A stretch of 36,138 nt of DNA from an uncultured Bacteroidota bacterium. GTDB lineage: Bacteria; Bacteroidota; Bacteroidia; Chitinophagales; Chitinophagaceae. A program made the translations under genes and the position numbers. The stretch spans positions 1 through 36,138 of the forward strand of contig CAIVEW010000014.1 in assembly GCA_903905065.1 (NCBI GenBank), in the 5' to 3' direction. This document shows, piece by piece, positions 17,263 to 26,661 of this stretch; position 1 is the stretch's first letter; each line of letters opens with the position of its first letter. Under the pieces are notes generated by a model. The model saw only the letters and a program-made list of their open reading frames with translations, was not told where the DNA came from and did no database searches.

Positions 17263-18234
17263 ATGAAAAACATAGGCATACTCACATCAGGAGGCGATAG
17301 CCCGGGCATGAACGCAGCAATACGGGCAGCGGTCCGTACCAGCGTATACCATGACCTTGACGTTTTTGGTATACGCAGGGGCTACCAGGGCATGATAGAG
17401 GGCGATATCTTCAGAATGCAAACAACCGATGTCTCCAACATTATTCAGCGCGGCGGTACCATATTGAAAACGGCCCGAAGCAAAGAATTCATGACCGACG
17501 CCGGCATGCAGAAAGCTTATGAGCAATTGCAGAAACATAATATAGAAGCACTGGTGCTTATAGGTGGAGACGGAACGTTCCGGGGGGCTGCTCATTTTTT
17601 TGAAAAATATACCATACCGGCAGTAGGCATTCCCGGCACCATTGATAAAGACCTTGTGGGCACTGATTTTACTATTGGTTTTGACACAGCCGTAAACACA
17701 GCCGTAGAAGCGATAGACAAAATACGGGACACTGCCGAGGCGCATGACCGGTTGTTCGTGGTGGAAGTGATGGGCAGGGATGCGGGATATATAGCATTGT
17801 ATAGCGGCATCGCCTGTGGAGCGGAAGATATATTGATACCCGAGCAGCATACTGATATCAACGCCGTACTGGACCGCATAGACTTTGACGAACGCCGCAA
17901 AAAAACTGTACACATCATAGTCGTTTCAGAGCACGATGATTTTGGCGGAGCAAAAGAAGTGAAGGACAGCATTACGGCCCGCTTCCCATTGCTGGACGTG
18001 CGTGCCTGTTTGCTGGGCCACATACAGCGTGGTGGTTCACCCAGCCAGGCAGACAGGGTCCTGGCCAGTCGCCTGGGATTTGCTGCGGTAAATGCCCTGG
18101 TAACGGGCATTACACAGGTGATGGCGGGAGTTATAAACGACAAAGTAGTATTCACTCCTTTTGTTGAAATCGTAAAAGACGGGAGCTACGTCAATAAGGA
18201 TATGCTAGAGATGATCAGGGTGCTTTCCAGTTAG
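17263..18234 (+). CDS. pfkA: ATP-dependent 6-phosphofructokinase
   Basis: PfkA phosphorylates fructose 6-phosphate to fructose 1,6-bisphosphate, the committed step of glycolysis, in the cytoplasm. The 323-residue length is standard. Key motifs are TSGGDSPGMNAAIRA (ATP site), IGGDGTFRGA, PGTIDKDLVGTD with the catalytic Asp, MGRDAGYIAL, and HIQRGGSPSQADRVLASRLG. Glycine in GGDG and in PGTID points to ATP rather than pyrophosphate as donor. TACTTTTA, a 7/8 match to the -7 box, ends 6 bases before the ATG, hinting at a very short leader. It is divergent from the TPR gene at 17184. Confidence 0.97.
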   Translation: MKNIGILTSGGDSPGMNAAIRAAVRTSVYHDLDVFGIRRGYQGMIEGDIFRMQTTDVSNIIQRGGTILKTARSKEFMTDAGMQKAYEQLQKHNIEALVLIGGDGTFRGAAHFFEKYTIPAVGIPGTIDKDLVGTDFTIGFDTAVNTAVEAIDKIRDTAEAHDRLFVVEVMGRDAGYIALYSGIACGAEDILIPEQHTDINAVLDRIDFDERRKKTVHIIVVSEHDDFGGAKEVKDSITARFPLLDVRACLLGHIQRGGSPSQADRVLASRLGFAAVNALVTGITQVMAGVINDKVVFTPFVEIVKDGSYVNKDMLEMIRVLSS

Positions 18235-18340
18235 TCATAAGTCGCCCTCTTTTGCTGGAATAGCTCCGGCGGGTAAATAAGTCATAAGTTGTAAGTCCGC
18301 GAACGGCCTGCTCGATTATTAGTTTTGTTGTTGTTGCTCC

Positions 18341-18362
18341 GTTTTGTACAAAGTTTTGTACA
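18341..18362 (+). repeat. tandem direct repeat with palindromic cores upstream of the M16 gene
   Basis: GTTTTGTACA occurs at 18341-18350 and again at 18353-18362, two bases apart and 12 bases in register. Each copy contains the palindrome TGTACA. It lies about 130 bases upstream of the M16 protease start and could be a regulator binding site; no regulator is identified. Confidence 0.4.
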
Positions 18363-18490
18363 CATTACATTCCTGCCAGCTGGCTGGCCGGTTCACAGCA
18401 CATTGTTACATAACAATATTTTAGCAATTAAAAAGGTGAAAACCTTTGCTATTATGGGAATTCATATTACATTGCTGAAAATCTCCCAAA

Positions 18491-21313
18491 ATGAAATTAA
18501 TCAAACAATCGCTGCGCAATCTGCTTGTATGCATATTGCTCCTGGCAGCTACGACTGGCGCTGGTATAGCCCAGGACCTGAAAGCACAATTGCCTAATGA
18601 CCCGGACGTGGTTACCGGCAAATTAAGTAATGGGTTGACCTATTATATAAGGACCAACCACAAGCCGGAAAAAAAGGTGGAATTACGCCTAGCTGTGAAA
18701 GCAGGTTCCATTCTTGAAAATGATAACCAGCTAGGTCTGGCGCATTTTATGGAGCACATGAACTTTAACGGCACCAAAAACTTCCAGAAAAATGACCTGG
18801 TAAGCTACCTGCAGTCCATAGGCGTGCAGTTCGGCGCAGACCTGAATGCATATACTGCTTTTGACCAGACCGTATATATATTGCCTATACCGCTGGACAA
18901 GCCGGATAACCTGGAAAAAGGCTTCCAGATCATAGAGGACTGGGCGCACAATGCGTTACTGACGGATAAAGACATTGACGAAGAGCGCGGTGTGGTGCTG
19001 GAGGAAAGCCGCCTGGGTAAGGGTGCCGACGACCGTATGCTGAAGAAATATTTCCCAAAACTCGCGGAAGGATCACTGTATGCTGAGCGCCTGCCAATCG
19101 GTAAAGACGACATCATTAAGAACTCCACTTACGATAAAGTTCGCACGTTTTATCACGACTGGTATCGCCCTGACCTGCAGGCTGTGATAGTTGTAGGGGA
19201 TATTGACGCAAAAACTGCAAAACAAATGCTGGAAAAACATTTCGGTGGCCTGAAGAACCCTGCCGGCGAGCGCGAGCGCAAATACGTGGATGTAACACCG
19301 CGCAAAGCACCTGATGCAATGGTAGTTACCGACAAAGAAACAACCAACTCCGTTATGATACTGGCATTCCCATATGAAAGGAAACATGACGAAGTAACCC
19401 TGGGCGACTACCGTATGAATTTAGTAAAGGATATGGCCCAGTCAATGATAAACCGCCGCCTCAACGACCTTGCCCAAAGCAGTGCGCCGCCATTCCCTTA
19501 TGCTGGCGTTGGTATGGACGGCCTGATCCATGGCTATGAAGCGCTTCAGTGTTATGCGTTACTAACTAATAATGGCGTAGAAAAGGCAATTAACGCATTG
19601 ACCGGTGAGCTGGAAAAAGCAAAAAAATTCGGCTTTACTGAAAGTGAGCTGGACCTGGCCAAGAAAGAAATGTTATCAAGCATAGAAAAGACATACAATG
19701 AGCGGACCACTACTGATAGCAAGAACTATGTTGAGGAATATATCCGGGCGTTTCTTGATAAGGAGCCCTTCCCCGGAATTGCCAATGAATATTCCTATTA
19801 TAAATCAATGATGCCGGGCATAACTGTGGCGGACATAAATGAGGTAGTAAAAAAATGGTTGGCTAGCTCTAACACATTTACACTGATCACCGCGCCAGAT
19901 AAGAGCGACGTGAAACTGCCGACTGATAAGGAACTGCTTGCAATGACCGAAAAGGGCCTTAAGCAGGATATAACCAAAACGGAAGAAAAGGCTGTAGCTA
20001 CAGAATTGATGTCGACCAAACCAACACCGGGCAAAGTGGTTTCGCAAGTGAAGGAAGATGGCTTTGATGCCACTACTTATACACTGAGCAATGGCGTTAA
20101 AGTAACCATTAAGCCTACTGCTTTCAAGAGCGATGAAATACTAATGAATGGCGTGAAGAAAGGTGGAACGAACGCCTATAAGGTAGCTGACAAAAGCAAT
20201 GCGAATTTTGCGACTGATGTGGTAGAGGCAATGGGTGTGGGCGCTTTCTCACCTTCTGACCTGGAGAAAGTGCTTGCGGGCAAGCATATATCTGTGAGCG
20301 CAGATATGAGTGACATAAATGACGAAATAAAAGCCAGCAGCACCGTTAAGGACCTGGAAAGTATGCTGCAACTGGTGAACCTCTATATCACTCAGCCGCG
20401 CAAAGACGAAGGGCTGTTCAATGCCTATAAAGAAAAACAGATCAGCATGACCCAGTTTATGATGTCAAATCCGCAGGCTGGATTTGCCGATACAGTTACA
20501 AAAGTGCTCTATGATAATAACCCACTTGCGAAGATCCGGATCCCTAAAAAGGCGGATTATGATGCTATAAATCTTGACCGCTCACTGGAGATATACAAAA
20601 ATGAGATCGGTACAGCAGACGGGTACCACTTCTTCCTGGTTGGCAATGTTGACCCGGCAACTGCGCTACCACTTATTGAAACCTATCTCGGTAGCCTGCC
20701 AAAGAATAACACGGTGCCTGTGGTAACCGATAATGGTGTACGCCCAATAAAGGGTGTGCACAATGTAATTGTGAAAAAAGGAAAGGAAAAAAAGAGCCTG
20801 ATACTCGCTATATATAGTGGGGAAACCAAATATTCTGAGGACCTCGCTTTAAGAACATCTGCGCTTGCGGAAGTATTGAACATTAAAGTTATCGAAGTGT
20901 TGCGTGAAAAAATGGGTGCTATATATGGTGGTGGTTTTAATGGCAATGTGGCTAAAGAGCCTTATGAACGTTATTCCATACAGTTAGCGCTGCCATGCGG
21001 CCCGGAAAACGTGGAGAAGCTCATAGCTGCTGCGAACGAAGAGATAAAGAACCTGAAAGAAAAGGGTCCGGAAGCCAAGGACGTGGACAAAGTGAAAAGT
21101 CAGTGGCACGAAAAGCATGAAACCGACCTGAAGGAAAATAAGTATTGGGCGGATAAAATGCAAAGTGTGATCTTCTGGGGCAAAGACAAAGACCGTGTGC
21201 TGCAATACGAGGCTTATATCCAAAAGCTAACTCCTGCGGATATACAAGCGACCGCAAAACAACTTTTCGATGGCAAGAACGAATGTGTGTTTGTATTGAA
21301 TCCAGAGTCTTAA
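18491..21313 (+). CDS. M16 family zinc metallopeptidase (pitrilysin-like)
   Basis: This 940-residue secreted protease has a signal peptide (about 1-27, ending GAGIAQ). The inverted zinc site HFMEH is at 85-89, and the downstream glutamate lies in DEERGVVLEES around 163-172, as in pitrilysin-type enzymes. The product holds the usual four M16 lobes in one chain: lobes from 35-230 and 235-460 (YERKHDEVTLGDYRM), then a second half starting near 530 (TYTLSNGVKVTIKPT) without a zinc motif and ending in the ALPCGPENVEKL region. Such enzymes degrade short peptides in the periplasm. An AACCTTTG box (18441-18448) is the likely -7 element. A strong terminator follows the stop. Confidence 0.93.
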   Translation: MKLIKQSLRNLLVCILLLAATTGAGIAQDLKAQLPNDPDVVTGKLSNGLTYYIRTNHKPEKKVELRLAVKAGSILENDNQLGLAHFMEHMNFNGTKNFQKNDLVSYLQSIGVQFGADLNAYTAFDQTVYILPIPLDKPDNLEKGFQIIEDWAHNALLTDKDIDEERGVVLEESRLGKGADDRMLKKYFPKLAEGSLYAERLPIGKDDIIKNSTYDKVRTFYHDWYRPDLQAVIVVGDIDAKTAKQMLEKHFGGLKNPAGERERKYVDVTPRKAPDAMVVTDKETTNSVMILAFPYERKHDEVTLGDYRMNLVKDMAQSMINRRLNDLAQSSAPPFPYAGVGMDGLIHGYEALQCYALLTNNGVEKAINALTGELEKAKKFGFTESELDLAKKEMLSSIEKTYNERTTTDSKNYVEEYIRAFLDKEPFPGIANEYSYYKSMMPGITVADINEVVKKWLASSNTFTLITAPDKSDVKLPTDKELLAMTEKGLKQDITKTEEKAVATELMSTKPTPGKVVSQVKEDGFDATTYTLSNGVKVTIKPTAFKSDEILMNGVKKGGTNAYKVADKSNANFATDVVEAMGVGAFSPSDLEKVLAGKHISVSADMSDINDEIKASSTVKDLESMLQLVNLYITQPRKDEGLFNAYKEKQISMTQFMMSNPQAGFADTVTKVLYDNNPLAKIRIPKKADYDAINLDRSLEIYKNEIGTADGYHFFLVGNVDPATALPLIETYLGSLPKNNTVPVVTDNGVRPIKGVHNVIVKKGKEKKSLILAIYSGETKYSEDLALRTSALAEVLNIKVIEVLREKMGAIYGGGFNGNVAKEPYERYSIQLALPCGPENVEKLIAAANEEIKNLKEKGPEAKDVDKVKSQWHEKHETDLKENKYWADKMQSVIFWGKDKDRVLQYEAYIQKLTPADIQATAKQLFDGKNECVFVLNPES

Positions 21314-21337
21314 TAATAGGATTGAATTCTGTCATAG

Positions 21338-21367
21338 CAGGCGCTCAGTGTGAGCGCCTGTTTTTTT
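21338..21367 (+). terminator. rho-independent terminator after the M16 gene
   Basis: A perfect 10-bp stem (21338-21347 with 21351-21360, CAGGCGCTCA and its complement), a 3-base loop and a run of seven T make a strong plus-strand terminator. It ends against the stop of the minus-strand glycosyltransferase gene. Confidence 0.93.
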
Positions 21368-23135
21368 ACTTGCTAAAGCTCCATGCTTTCAGATCACTTA
21401 TTGTTAACTCTTTGTCGCTGTCTCCGTTCCAAAAAAGGACGCGTACGGAATCATAGTGCTCTACGGGCAACTTCATATCCAACGAAATATCTTTGGTATC
21501 GCCTCCGTCCAGCAAGCGGTAAACACGGATCATATTTTCTTTTACTGTTCCGTCTCCGGGCTTGCTTTTGTCTACCAGCCTTACCACGAACTGCGTCATT
21601 TTCCAGACATTCCATTCCTTATGCTCGCAATGAAACTTTGCCTGCACCCTTAACCATTTAGCATGATCGCCATTAAACGGAAAACTATAGGTGGGGCTTC
21701 CCTGCACCTGCTTGTTTAACACCAGGTAATGGGCCGCTGTTGCTGTATCCGTACGTAAGTCGTTTTGATAAAGTAAATGGATATCCATTGGCTGTGCTTC
21801 ATAGAGCTCAGCTTTATCCCTTAATACCAAGGTGCCCTCAGGAACGCTCCACCTACCAACAACCCGCCAGAAGTAACGCTCTGTCATGTTATCATTGTCA
21901 TACAACTGTCCTCGGTGGCTTTGCCAGGTGATCCAGGTGTTAAAATAAATAAACAAAAAGGCAAAAGGAGCCAATAGCCACAGCAATACTCTTTTGTCGA
22001 GTGCTGCGGCCACTAACGCTGACAGGGGGAATATTAATAACGGATAGCTTTGCACCATTGCCCTGCCACCATACCACCAGATGTCCCATGCTGAAACTAT
22101 ATAATAATTGAGCAAGCAGAAAATGATAATTGCGATCCTATTTTTACCCTTTATCAAAAACGGAACAAATCCAACTACCGCCAGTATCAGCATTGGGGTA
22201 TATGTGAGCCAGCCGCAACGATAGTTAAAACTGTAAAGAAACCAGTGGGGGTGCCTCCAGGAGAAACTCTGATCACCGTAACTATACACCAGCCAGCGCC
22301 CGGATACATGTTTCCAATAAACGAGCTGTACGGAAATAACCAACGCTGCACAAATGCCTGCAAGCAGCAAGCCTTTGAATTGTTTTAAAGCCAGTTTAGC
22401 GCGTTCTTTTATCGCAGTGAATGATATTCGCTCCATGCCCCATAACAGCGGGATGAGGCATGATATGACGTCGGTGGGCCGGGTAAGTGTCGCAAGGCCA
22501 ACAAGTAATCCTATTCTGATCGCGTACTTTATTTTAAAAGACTGGTAGAAATAATGCGTATTCAGCAACAGGAAGACATAGATGGTAAAGAGCCAGCAGT
22601 GCGACATACCACAATCCACCGATGAATAGTTGAGATAATTACTCCCAAACACCAATAAAAACATTGTAAGGGCAACTACTTTGTCCTCGTAAAATATCAG
22701 GAGCAGTTTTCTTAAATACCATAGCCCAAGGACGGAGATCAAAAACCCGCCAAGTTGTATGCCAAGCTGGTATGGAGCCGAGAATCCATCCCTTGGATAC
22801 CCCATTGGCCCTGCCAGTATATGTGCAACGGTAAAGAAAGGGAGGAACATAACTGCCATGCCGGACGAGTACTTCATCACATAATTGCCGTTATCAAGCC
22901 TCATCCCCTGTTGAAAATCATCACCGGTTGGCGCATACTTCTTCAGTACACTGTCTTTGAATCCCTGGTGCTCAAGATCCTGGTATATAAACACGGAAGG
23001 CAGGTACCAGTAATAGCCGGAAACGTCCCAAGCAATGGCTGCTTCAGCCCCGTGCTGCTTCCAGCGCGGGTAAAAGAAAAATGATGTATAGCACATCAGG
23101 AGCAGGCAAAGGAAGTATGTGATGCGTGATAACAT
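21366..23135 (-). CDS. multi-spanning membrane protein, probable GT-C type glycosyltransferase
   Basis: The 589-residue product has about ten or more hydrophobic helices between residues 5 and 405. A first extracytoplasmic loop carries acidic and aromatic residues (AWDVSGYYWYLPS), as in GT-C lipid-linked-sugar transferases. After the membrane part a soluble domain of about 170 residues (from WRVVGRWSVPEG) is probably extracytoplasmic and beta-rich. No standard family name is secure. It follows the next upstream GT39-like gene by 35 bases on the same strand, so the two are probably co-transcribed and may act on the same surface glycan or lipid. Confidence 0.65.
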   Translation of the reverse strand: MLSRITYFLCLLLMCYTSFFFYPRWKQHGAEAAIAWDVSGYYWYLPSVFIYQDLEHQGFKDSVLKKYAPTGDDFQQGMRLDNGNYVMKYSSGMAVMFLPFFTVAHILAGPMGYPRDGFSAPYQLGIQLGGFLISVLGLWYLRKLLLIFYEDKVVALTMFLLVFGSNYLNYSSVDCGMSHCWLFTIYVFLLLNTHYFYQSFKIKYAIRIGLLVGLATLTRPTDVISCLIPLLWGMERISFTAIKERAKLALKQFKGLLLAGICAALVISVQLVYWKHVSGRWLVYSYGDQSFSWRHPHWFLYSFNYRCGWLTYTPMLILAVVGFVPFLIKGKNRIAIIIFCLLNYYIVSAWDIWWYGGRAMVQSYPLLIFPLSALVAAALDKRVLLWLLAPFAFLFIYFNTWITWQSHRGQLYDNDNMTERYFWRVVGRWSVPEGTLVLRDKAELYEAQPMDIHLLYQNDLRTDTATAAHYLVLNKQVQGSPTYSFPFNGDHAKWLRVQAKFHCEHKEWNVWKMTQFVVRLVDKSKPGDGTVKENMIRVYRLLDGGDTKDISLDMKLPVEHYDSVRVLFWNGDSDKELTISDLKAWSFSK

Positions 23136-23170
23136 TGCGGGATAGGTTAAAATTAATCATTCTTCATTAA

Positions 23171-24667
23171 CTATCTCAAAGAATAGAGGGTGTAACCATC
23201 GGCTATCCGCACACTATCGGTAGGGTGCTGTATATTCCTGAGGTAGTCGTTATAATAACTGTCATCTAGGCCATCAACTACCAGCATGTATTTTACCTGC
23301 AGACTGTCAAATATCTTTTTGTCCTGCTCCATTGGTATTTGCCACGCGGTGTTGATGCTTCTTTTATTAGTAAAGAGTGCGAGGAGCCGAGGCTTGGTGA
23401 AAATAATGATATCGCTGTCGTCTACATGGTTTGTTAGGTATTTGAAGGCGGCGATGTCCCTTGCTTGCGGCATACACCCGGGCAACGGTTCTTTTGCGGC
23501 CCTTTCCAGGTATCCGAAACCCATACGGAGATACGCCAAAGTTACAACCACTCCTATGACGCGGCCATCGACTTTGGTAATTGCCGGCAGGATTGCGCTG
23601 AATGTTGTAAAACAATAAAAAAACAGTAGCGGTATTGCCGGCAAAAAATATCGTTGATCGTGCACAGGAAGAAACATAACCAGCAGGCACATAAGCAAGA
23701 AAAAAAATTCGTCGACCGACAGCCGCCGCACGAGGCATATAATGAAACCTGTAACACTGAATACCACGGACAGGTTCTGTACAAAGGATATTCCCGATTT
23801 ATAAAAACCGTTGTAGGTGTTGTAATAAAAAAAAGCGGACAGGTTTTTAAGTACAAGGCTAATATTGGCCTCGGCTATATCCTTGAGGTTACCGTGAATA
23901 GTTTGCTGTATAAAACGGTCATAGAATGAGGCGGTGGTTATGGGCGCCTTGAAGACAATTCTGTTAAGTATGAAGTTCACCGCTAAACTGCCGGCTATGA
24001 TGTAGGCTGATGGTGATCGGTAGAGATCTTTCAGGGAAATCCCTTTTTTCTGAATTGCGGTTTTTATCCAGGAAACCAAGAAATACAGCGCTTCAGCGGC
24101 CGCCAGCAAAATCGCTTGTGAGCGTATCAGGACGGCCATGGCCAGTAAGAATATGAGCAGCATTATGCGCCACACAGGAAATGACCTTGCGTTTCTTACG
24201 GTAAGGTACAGTGTAACAAATAGCAAGCAGGAAGTGTCAGACAAAATATTGCCTTTCAGTTCTATCATTACTCCGCTGTAGCTAATGGCTGTTGCCAGGC
24301 ATGTAGCCGTTACGGCACTTGTATGTTTCCTGAAGTATGCGAAAAGCGCAAATAGCAGCCCCGCGGCAATGATCGTATTCATATACAACATCGGTCTGAT
24401 CGCAATGCCCCACATTTTAACAACCGGTGCCAGCAAAAGCGGGTAGCCAGGCGGGTATTGCGCGGGTGCATAGTCAGTGTTGTACGGATTATAGATATAG
24501 CCAGACTGGTAGTAGGGCTTGCCGTGAGCAAGATTAAGTGCCTCCCTTATGTACTGGGCAAAATCATCTCCCCACGAGTGTACATCATGAATGTTTATAA
24601 AGAACAGGGGCACGGAAAATAGCAGCAGCAGCAGGTAAGGGAAGTATTTATTTTTGAAAAGAGACAT
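23171..24667 (-). CDS. ArnT/PMT-like (GT39) membrane glycosyltransferase
   Basis: This 498-residue protein starts with a hydrophobic helix and a first loop HSWGDDFAQYIREALNLAHG, where the paired Asp residues match the acidic catalytic motif of GT-C enzymes that use polyprenyl-phosphate sugars. YAPAQYPPGYPLLLAP and about ten further hydrophobic helices follow, with a small soluble C-terminal domain (from about 400, containing DSDIIIFTKPRLLALFT). Such enzymes transfer a sugar to lipid A, protein or another glycan on the outer face of the inner membrane; the acceptor is unknown. It is upstream partner of the glycosyltransferase-like gene at 23135 and lies 120 bases after parA. Confidence 0.8.
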   Translation of the reverse strand: MSLFKNKYFPYLLLLLFSVPLFFINIHDVHSWGDDFAQYIREALNLAHGKPYYQSGYIYNPYNTDYAPAQYPPGYPLLLAPVVKMWGIAIRPMLYMNTIIAAGLLFALFAYFRKHTSAVTATCLATAISYSGVMIELKGNILSDTSCLLFVTLYLTVRNARSFPVWRIMLLIFLLAMAVLIRSQAILLAAAEALYFLVSWIKTAIQKKGISLKDLYRSPSAYIIAGSLAVNFILNRIVFKAPITTASFYDRFIQQTIHGNLKDIAEANISLVLKNLSAFFYYNTYNGFYKSGISFVQNLSVVFSVTGFIICLVRRLSVDEFFFLLMCLLVMFLPVHDQRYFLPAIPLLFFYCFTTFSAILPAITKVDGRVIGVVVTLAYLRMGFGYLERAAKEPLPGCMPQARDIAAFKYLTNHVDDSDIIIFTKPRLLALFTNKRSINTAWQIPMEQDKKIFDSLQVKYMLVVDGLDDSYYNDYLRNIQHPTDSVRIADGYTLYSLR

Positions 24668-24769
24668 GCCGTGTTGCTTGAAAAGTAAAGCGGTTATTCA
24701 CAAGGTAGTATTTTATCGGTTGTGGCATTTATGCTCCGGGTGGTCATTTTTTAAATTCCCACATTTTCA

Positions 24770-24789
24770 AACCTGCCTGTCTGCAGGTT
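24770..24789 (-). terminator. weak hairpin at the end of the ParA gene
   Basis: AACCTGC (24770-24776) pairs with GCAGGTT (24783-24789) around a 6-base loop, overlapping the ParA stop codon. On the minus strand it is followed by TTTGAAAA rather than a clean T run, so termination is possible but weak. Confidence 0.3.
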
Positions 24790-25531
24790 ACTCAAGTACC
24801 CCTTCCTTTATCTCTGTCCATAGCGCACGATAGCAGGTATTCGCATAGCCGAAAGGTGCGAAGGCCTCCAGTGGTGCATGTTTAATGCCCATTTTTTCCA
24901 CTTCGGAAAGATTAGGGATATAGTGTTCAAAAAATCGCTTGTCTTTATACAGTTGTTGCATCGTATCGTTGTGCATGTTCTTCCGGGTATCGGCCATTGT
25001 GAAGAAGCACATCATCTTGCTCAGATCTATATCCTTATCTTCAAAATAAGCCTTCACCTGTTCATAAGTGCGCACGGAGAGGGTAGTTGGTATCACCGGC
25101 ATTAATACCGCGTCGGAAGCGTAAAAAATGTTGTCGGCTACATTAGAGAATCCGGGGGCGCAATCAACAAACACGAAATCATAGTCTGCAGATATTTCCT
25201 TTAGCAGATTTTTGAAAAACTTTTTTGTTCCGTGTTGCGCATCCAGCAGAATATCCAGTTTCCGTGCCGAGTTATCGACGGGTATTATATTGAGTCGCTC
25301 ATATTCTGTAGGTACAATCGCCTCGCTTATAGAAAGCTCGTTCTCTATTATTTTTTTTACACTGCTTTTAGACGTGGCATGTGCATGATAATAGTAGCTG
25401 GCCGCTCCCTGCGGATCGAGGTCCCAAAGCAAAGTACGGAAACCATCTTTGGCCGCCATATATGCGAAGTTGACACAGGATGCCGTTTTCCCTACTCCGC
25501 CCTTAAGGTTATAAAGAGATGCGATGAACAT
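24788..25531 (-). CDS. orphan ParA-family ATPase
   Basis: The 247-residue protein has the deviant Walker A motif KGGVGKT at residues 10-16, a Walker A' segment LLWDLDPQGAAS, and Walker B in FVFVDCAPGFSNVADN. It thus belongs to the ParA/Soj/MinD group of ATPases that dimerise with ATP, bind DNA or membrane, and position chromosomes, plasmids or protein complexes. No parB or centromere-like repeat is visible nearby, so partitioning of the chromosome by this copy is not supported; positioning of another cargo is equally possible. It is divergent from the DUF2461 gene across an 80-base spacer containing short AT-rich repeats. Confidence 0.88.
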   Translation of the reverse strand: MFIASLYNLKGGVGKTASCVNFAYMAAKDGFRTLLWDLDPQGAASYYYHAHATSKSSVKKIIENELSISEAIVPTEYERLNIIPVDNSARKLDILLDAQHGTKKFFKNLLKEISADYDFVFVDCAPGFSNVADNIFYASDAVLMPVIPTTLSVRTYEQVKAYFEDKDIDLSKMMCFFTMADTRKNMHNDTMQQLYKDKRFFEHYIPNLSEVEKMGIKHAPLEAFAPFGYANTCYRALWTEIKEGVLE

Positions 25532-25550
25532 AAGCTTAATTCAAAAAATC

Positions 25551-25586
25551 AAATTCCAAATTACAAATTCCAGATTACAAATTCCT
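25551..25586. repeat. 14-bp tandem repeat between parA and the DUF2461 gene
   Basis: AAATTCCAAATTAC (25551-25564) is followed by AAATTCCAGATTAC (25565-25578) and a partial third copy AAATTCCT. Read on the minus strand, each unit contributes a GGAATTTG, so the array supplies TTTG boxes upstream of parA. Confidence 0.6.
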
Positions 25587-25611
25587 ATTTTTGACCCTTA
25601 ACCTCATTATT

Positions 25612-26271
25612 ATGGTGCAGTCAACAACGATCTCCTTTCTCGAAAAACTTGCGAAGAACAACAATAAGCCATGGTTTGATAAACACCGCGACGACTACCA
25701 GGCTGCCAAGGAAGATTATGAAACGTTTGTAACAGCAGTGCTTACCGGGCTCTCAGTAAGTGAGCCGGTGTTTAAAGAGCAACAGGCAAAAGATTGTGTC
25801 TTCCGTATATTCCGTGACGTTAGATTCTCTAAAGATAAAACACCTTACAAGGCACATTTTGGTGCATTTTTCAGTAAAGGAGGGCGTAAATATCCGGGCG
25901 CTGGTTATTATTTCCACCTGGAGCCGGGTGGGAAGAGCTTTGCCGGTGGCGGTCTTTGGGTGCCGGAAGCGCCGTTATTAAAGGCCGTCCGGCAGGAGAT
26001 CGATTATAATTTCAAAGAGTTCGGCGGAATAGTGGGAGATAAGAAATTCAAAAAGCTGTTTGGTCAAATAAATGGTGAGCAGCTAAAGACAAATCCGCAG
26101 GGTTACACCGAAGATAATCCCGCAATTGAATACCTGAAAATGAAGAGTTTTACTGTATCATGTAATATTCCCGATGCTGATATTGCCGGGAAAGGATTGG
26201 TGAAAAAAACGATGGATGTATTTACTACGATGCGGCCTTTTATAGATTTTCTGAACAGGTCGGTAGGCTGA
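25612..26271 (+). CDS. DUF2461 (TIGR02453) family protein
   Basis: The product (219 residues from ATG 25612) carries the family's conserved stretches: FLEKLAKNNNKPWFDKHRDDY at the N-terminus, FRIFRDVRFSKDKTPYKAHFGAFFSKGG, and YYFHLEPGGKSFAGGGLWVPE. The family is widespread in Bacteroidota and of unknown function. The frame reaches a TTG seven codons earlier, but this lies on a TATTTTTG -7 box (25586-25593), so ATG 25612 is preferred. It ends tail-to-tail with the next gene, with no bases between the stops. Confidence 0.88.
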   Translation: MVQSTTISFLEKLAKNNNKPWFDKHRDDYQAAKEDYETFVTAVLTGLSVSEPVFKEQQAKDCVFRIFRDVRFSKDKTPYKAHFGAFFSKGGRKYPGAGYYFHLEPGGKSFAGGGLWVPEAPLLKAVRQEIDYNFKEFGGIVGDKKFKKLFGQINGEQLKTNPQGYTEDNPAIEYLKMKSFTVSCNIPDADIAGKGLVKKTMDVFTTMRPFIDFLNRSVG

Positions 26272-26520
26272 TCAATTGCGGAATACAAGAAATTCGAACG
26301 GCTTATCGCAGCATTCCTGTTGCTTTTTCTTGCGGCCTTTAGCGGGCGTTTGTTTGGTTTTGTGGTATACGTCCAGGAGTTCACCGGCTCCCAACACTTG
26401 CTTGTCTGTATCCACTTTGCCCACCAAGGTCATTAACTCCTCTATCCGCTCATCAAACCGGTCAGACCAGTGCTGCGCTACCTTTGCCGTAACTAGTAAT
26501 TCTCGTACCTGTTGCTTCAT
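26272..26520 (-). CDS. small hypothetical protein
   Basis: This 82-residue product is not recognised. It is hydrophilic with no signal peptide: a likely helical N-terminal half (MKQQVRELLVTAKVAQHWSD) is followed by a basic stretch TPAKGRKKKQQECC and a short hydrophobic end. The ATG is preceded by AT-rich sequence, and the frame ends exactly against the DUF2461 stop (TGATCA, each strand using TGA). Its reality is supported by position and length rather than by homology. Confidence 0.5.
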   Translation of the reverse strand: MKQQVRELLVTAKVAQHWSDRFDERIEELMTLVGKVDTDKQVLGAGELLDVYHKTKQTPAKGRKKKQQECCDKPFEFLVFRN

Positions 26521-26661
26521 AAGACGAATTTTGAGGGTTACATCATCTAAGTTAAATCATTTTTTTGCTTCAAGGCATAGCAAAAAATAATATGTAGCTA
26601 CTTTTTCCTAAAAAGGCTGCATATTTATTTGTATGATTGGAAATTATTTCCCAGACAAACC

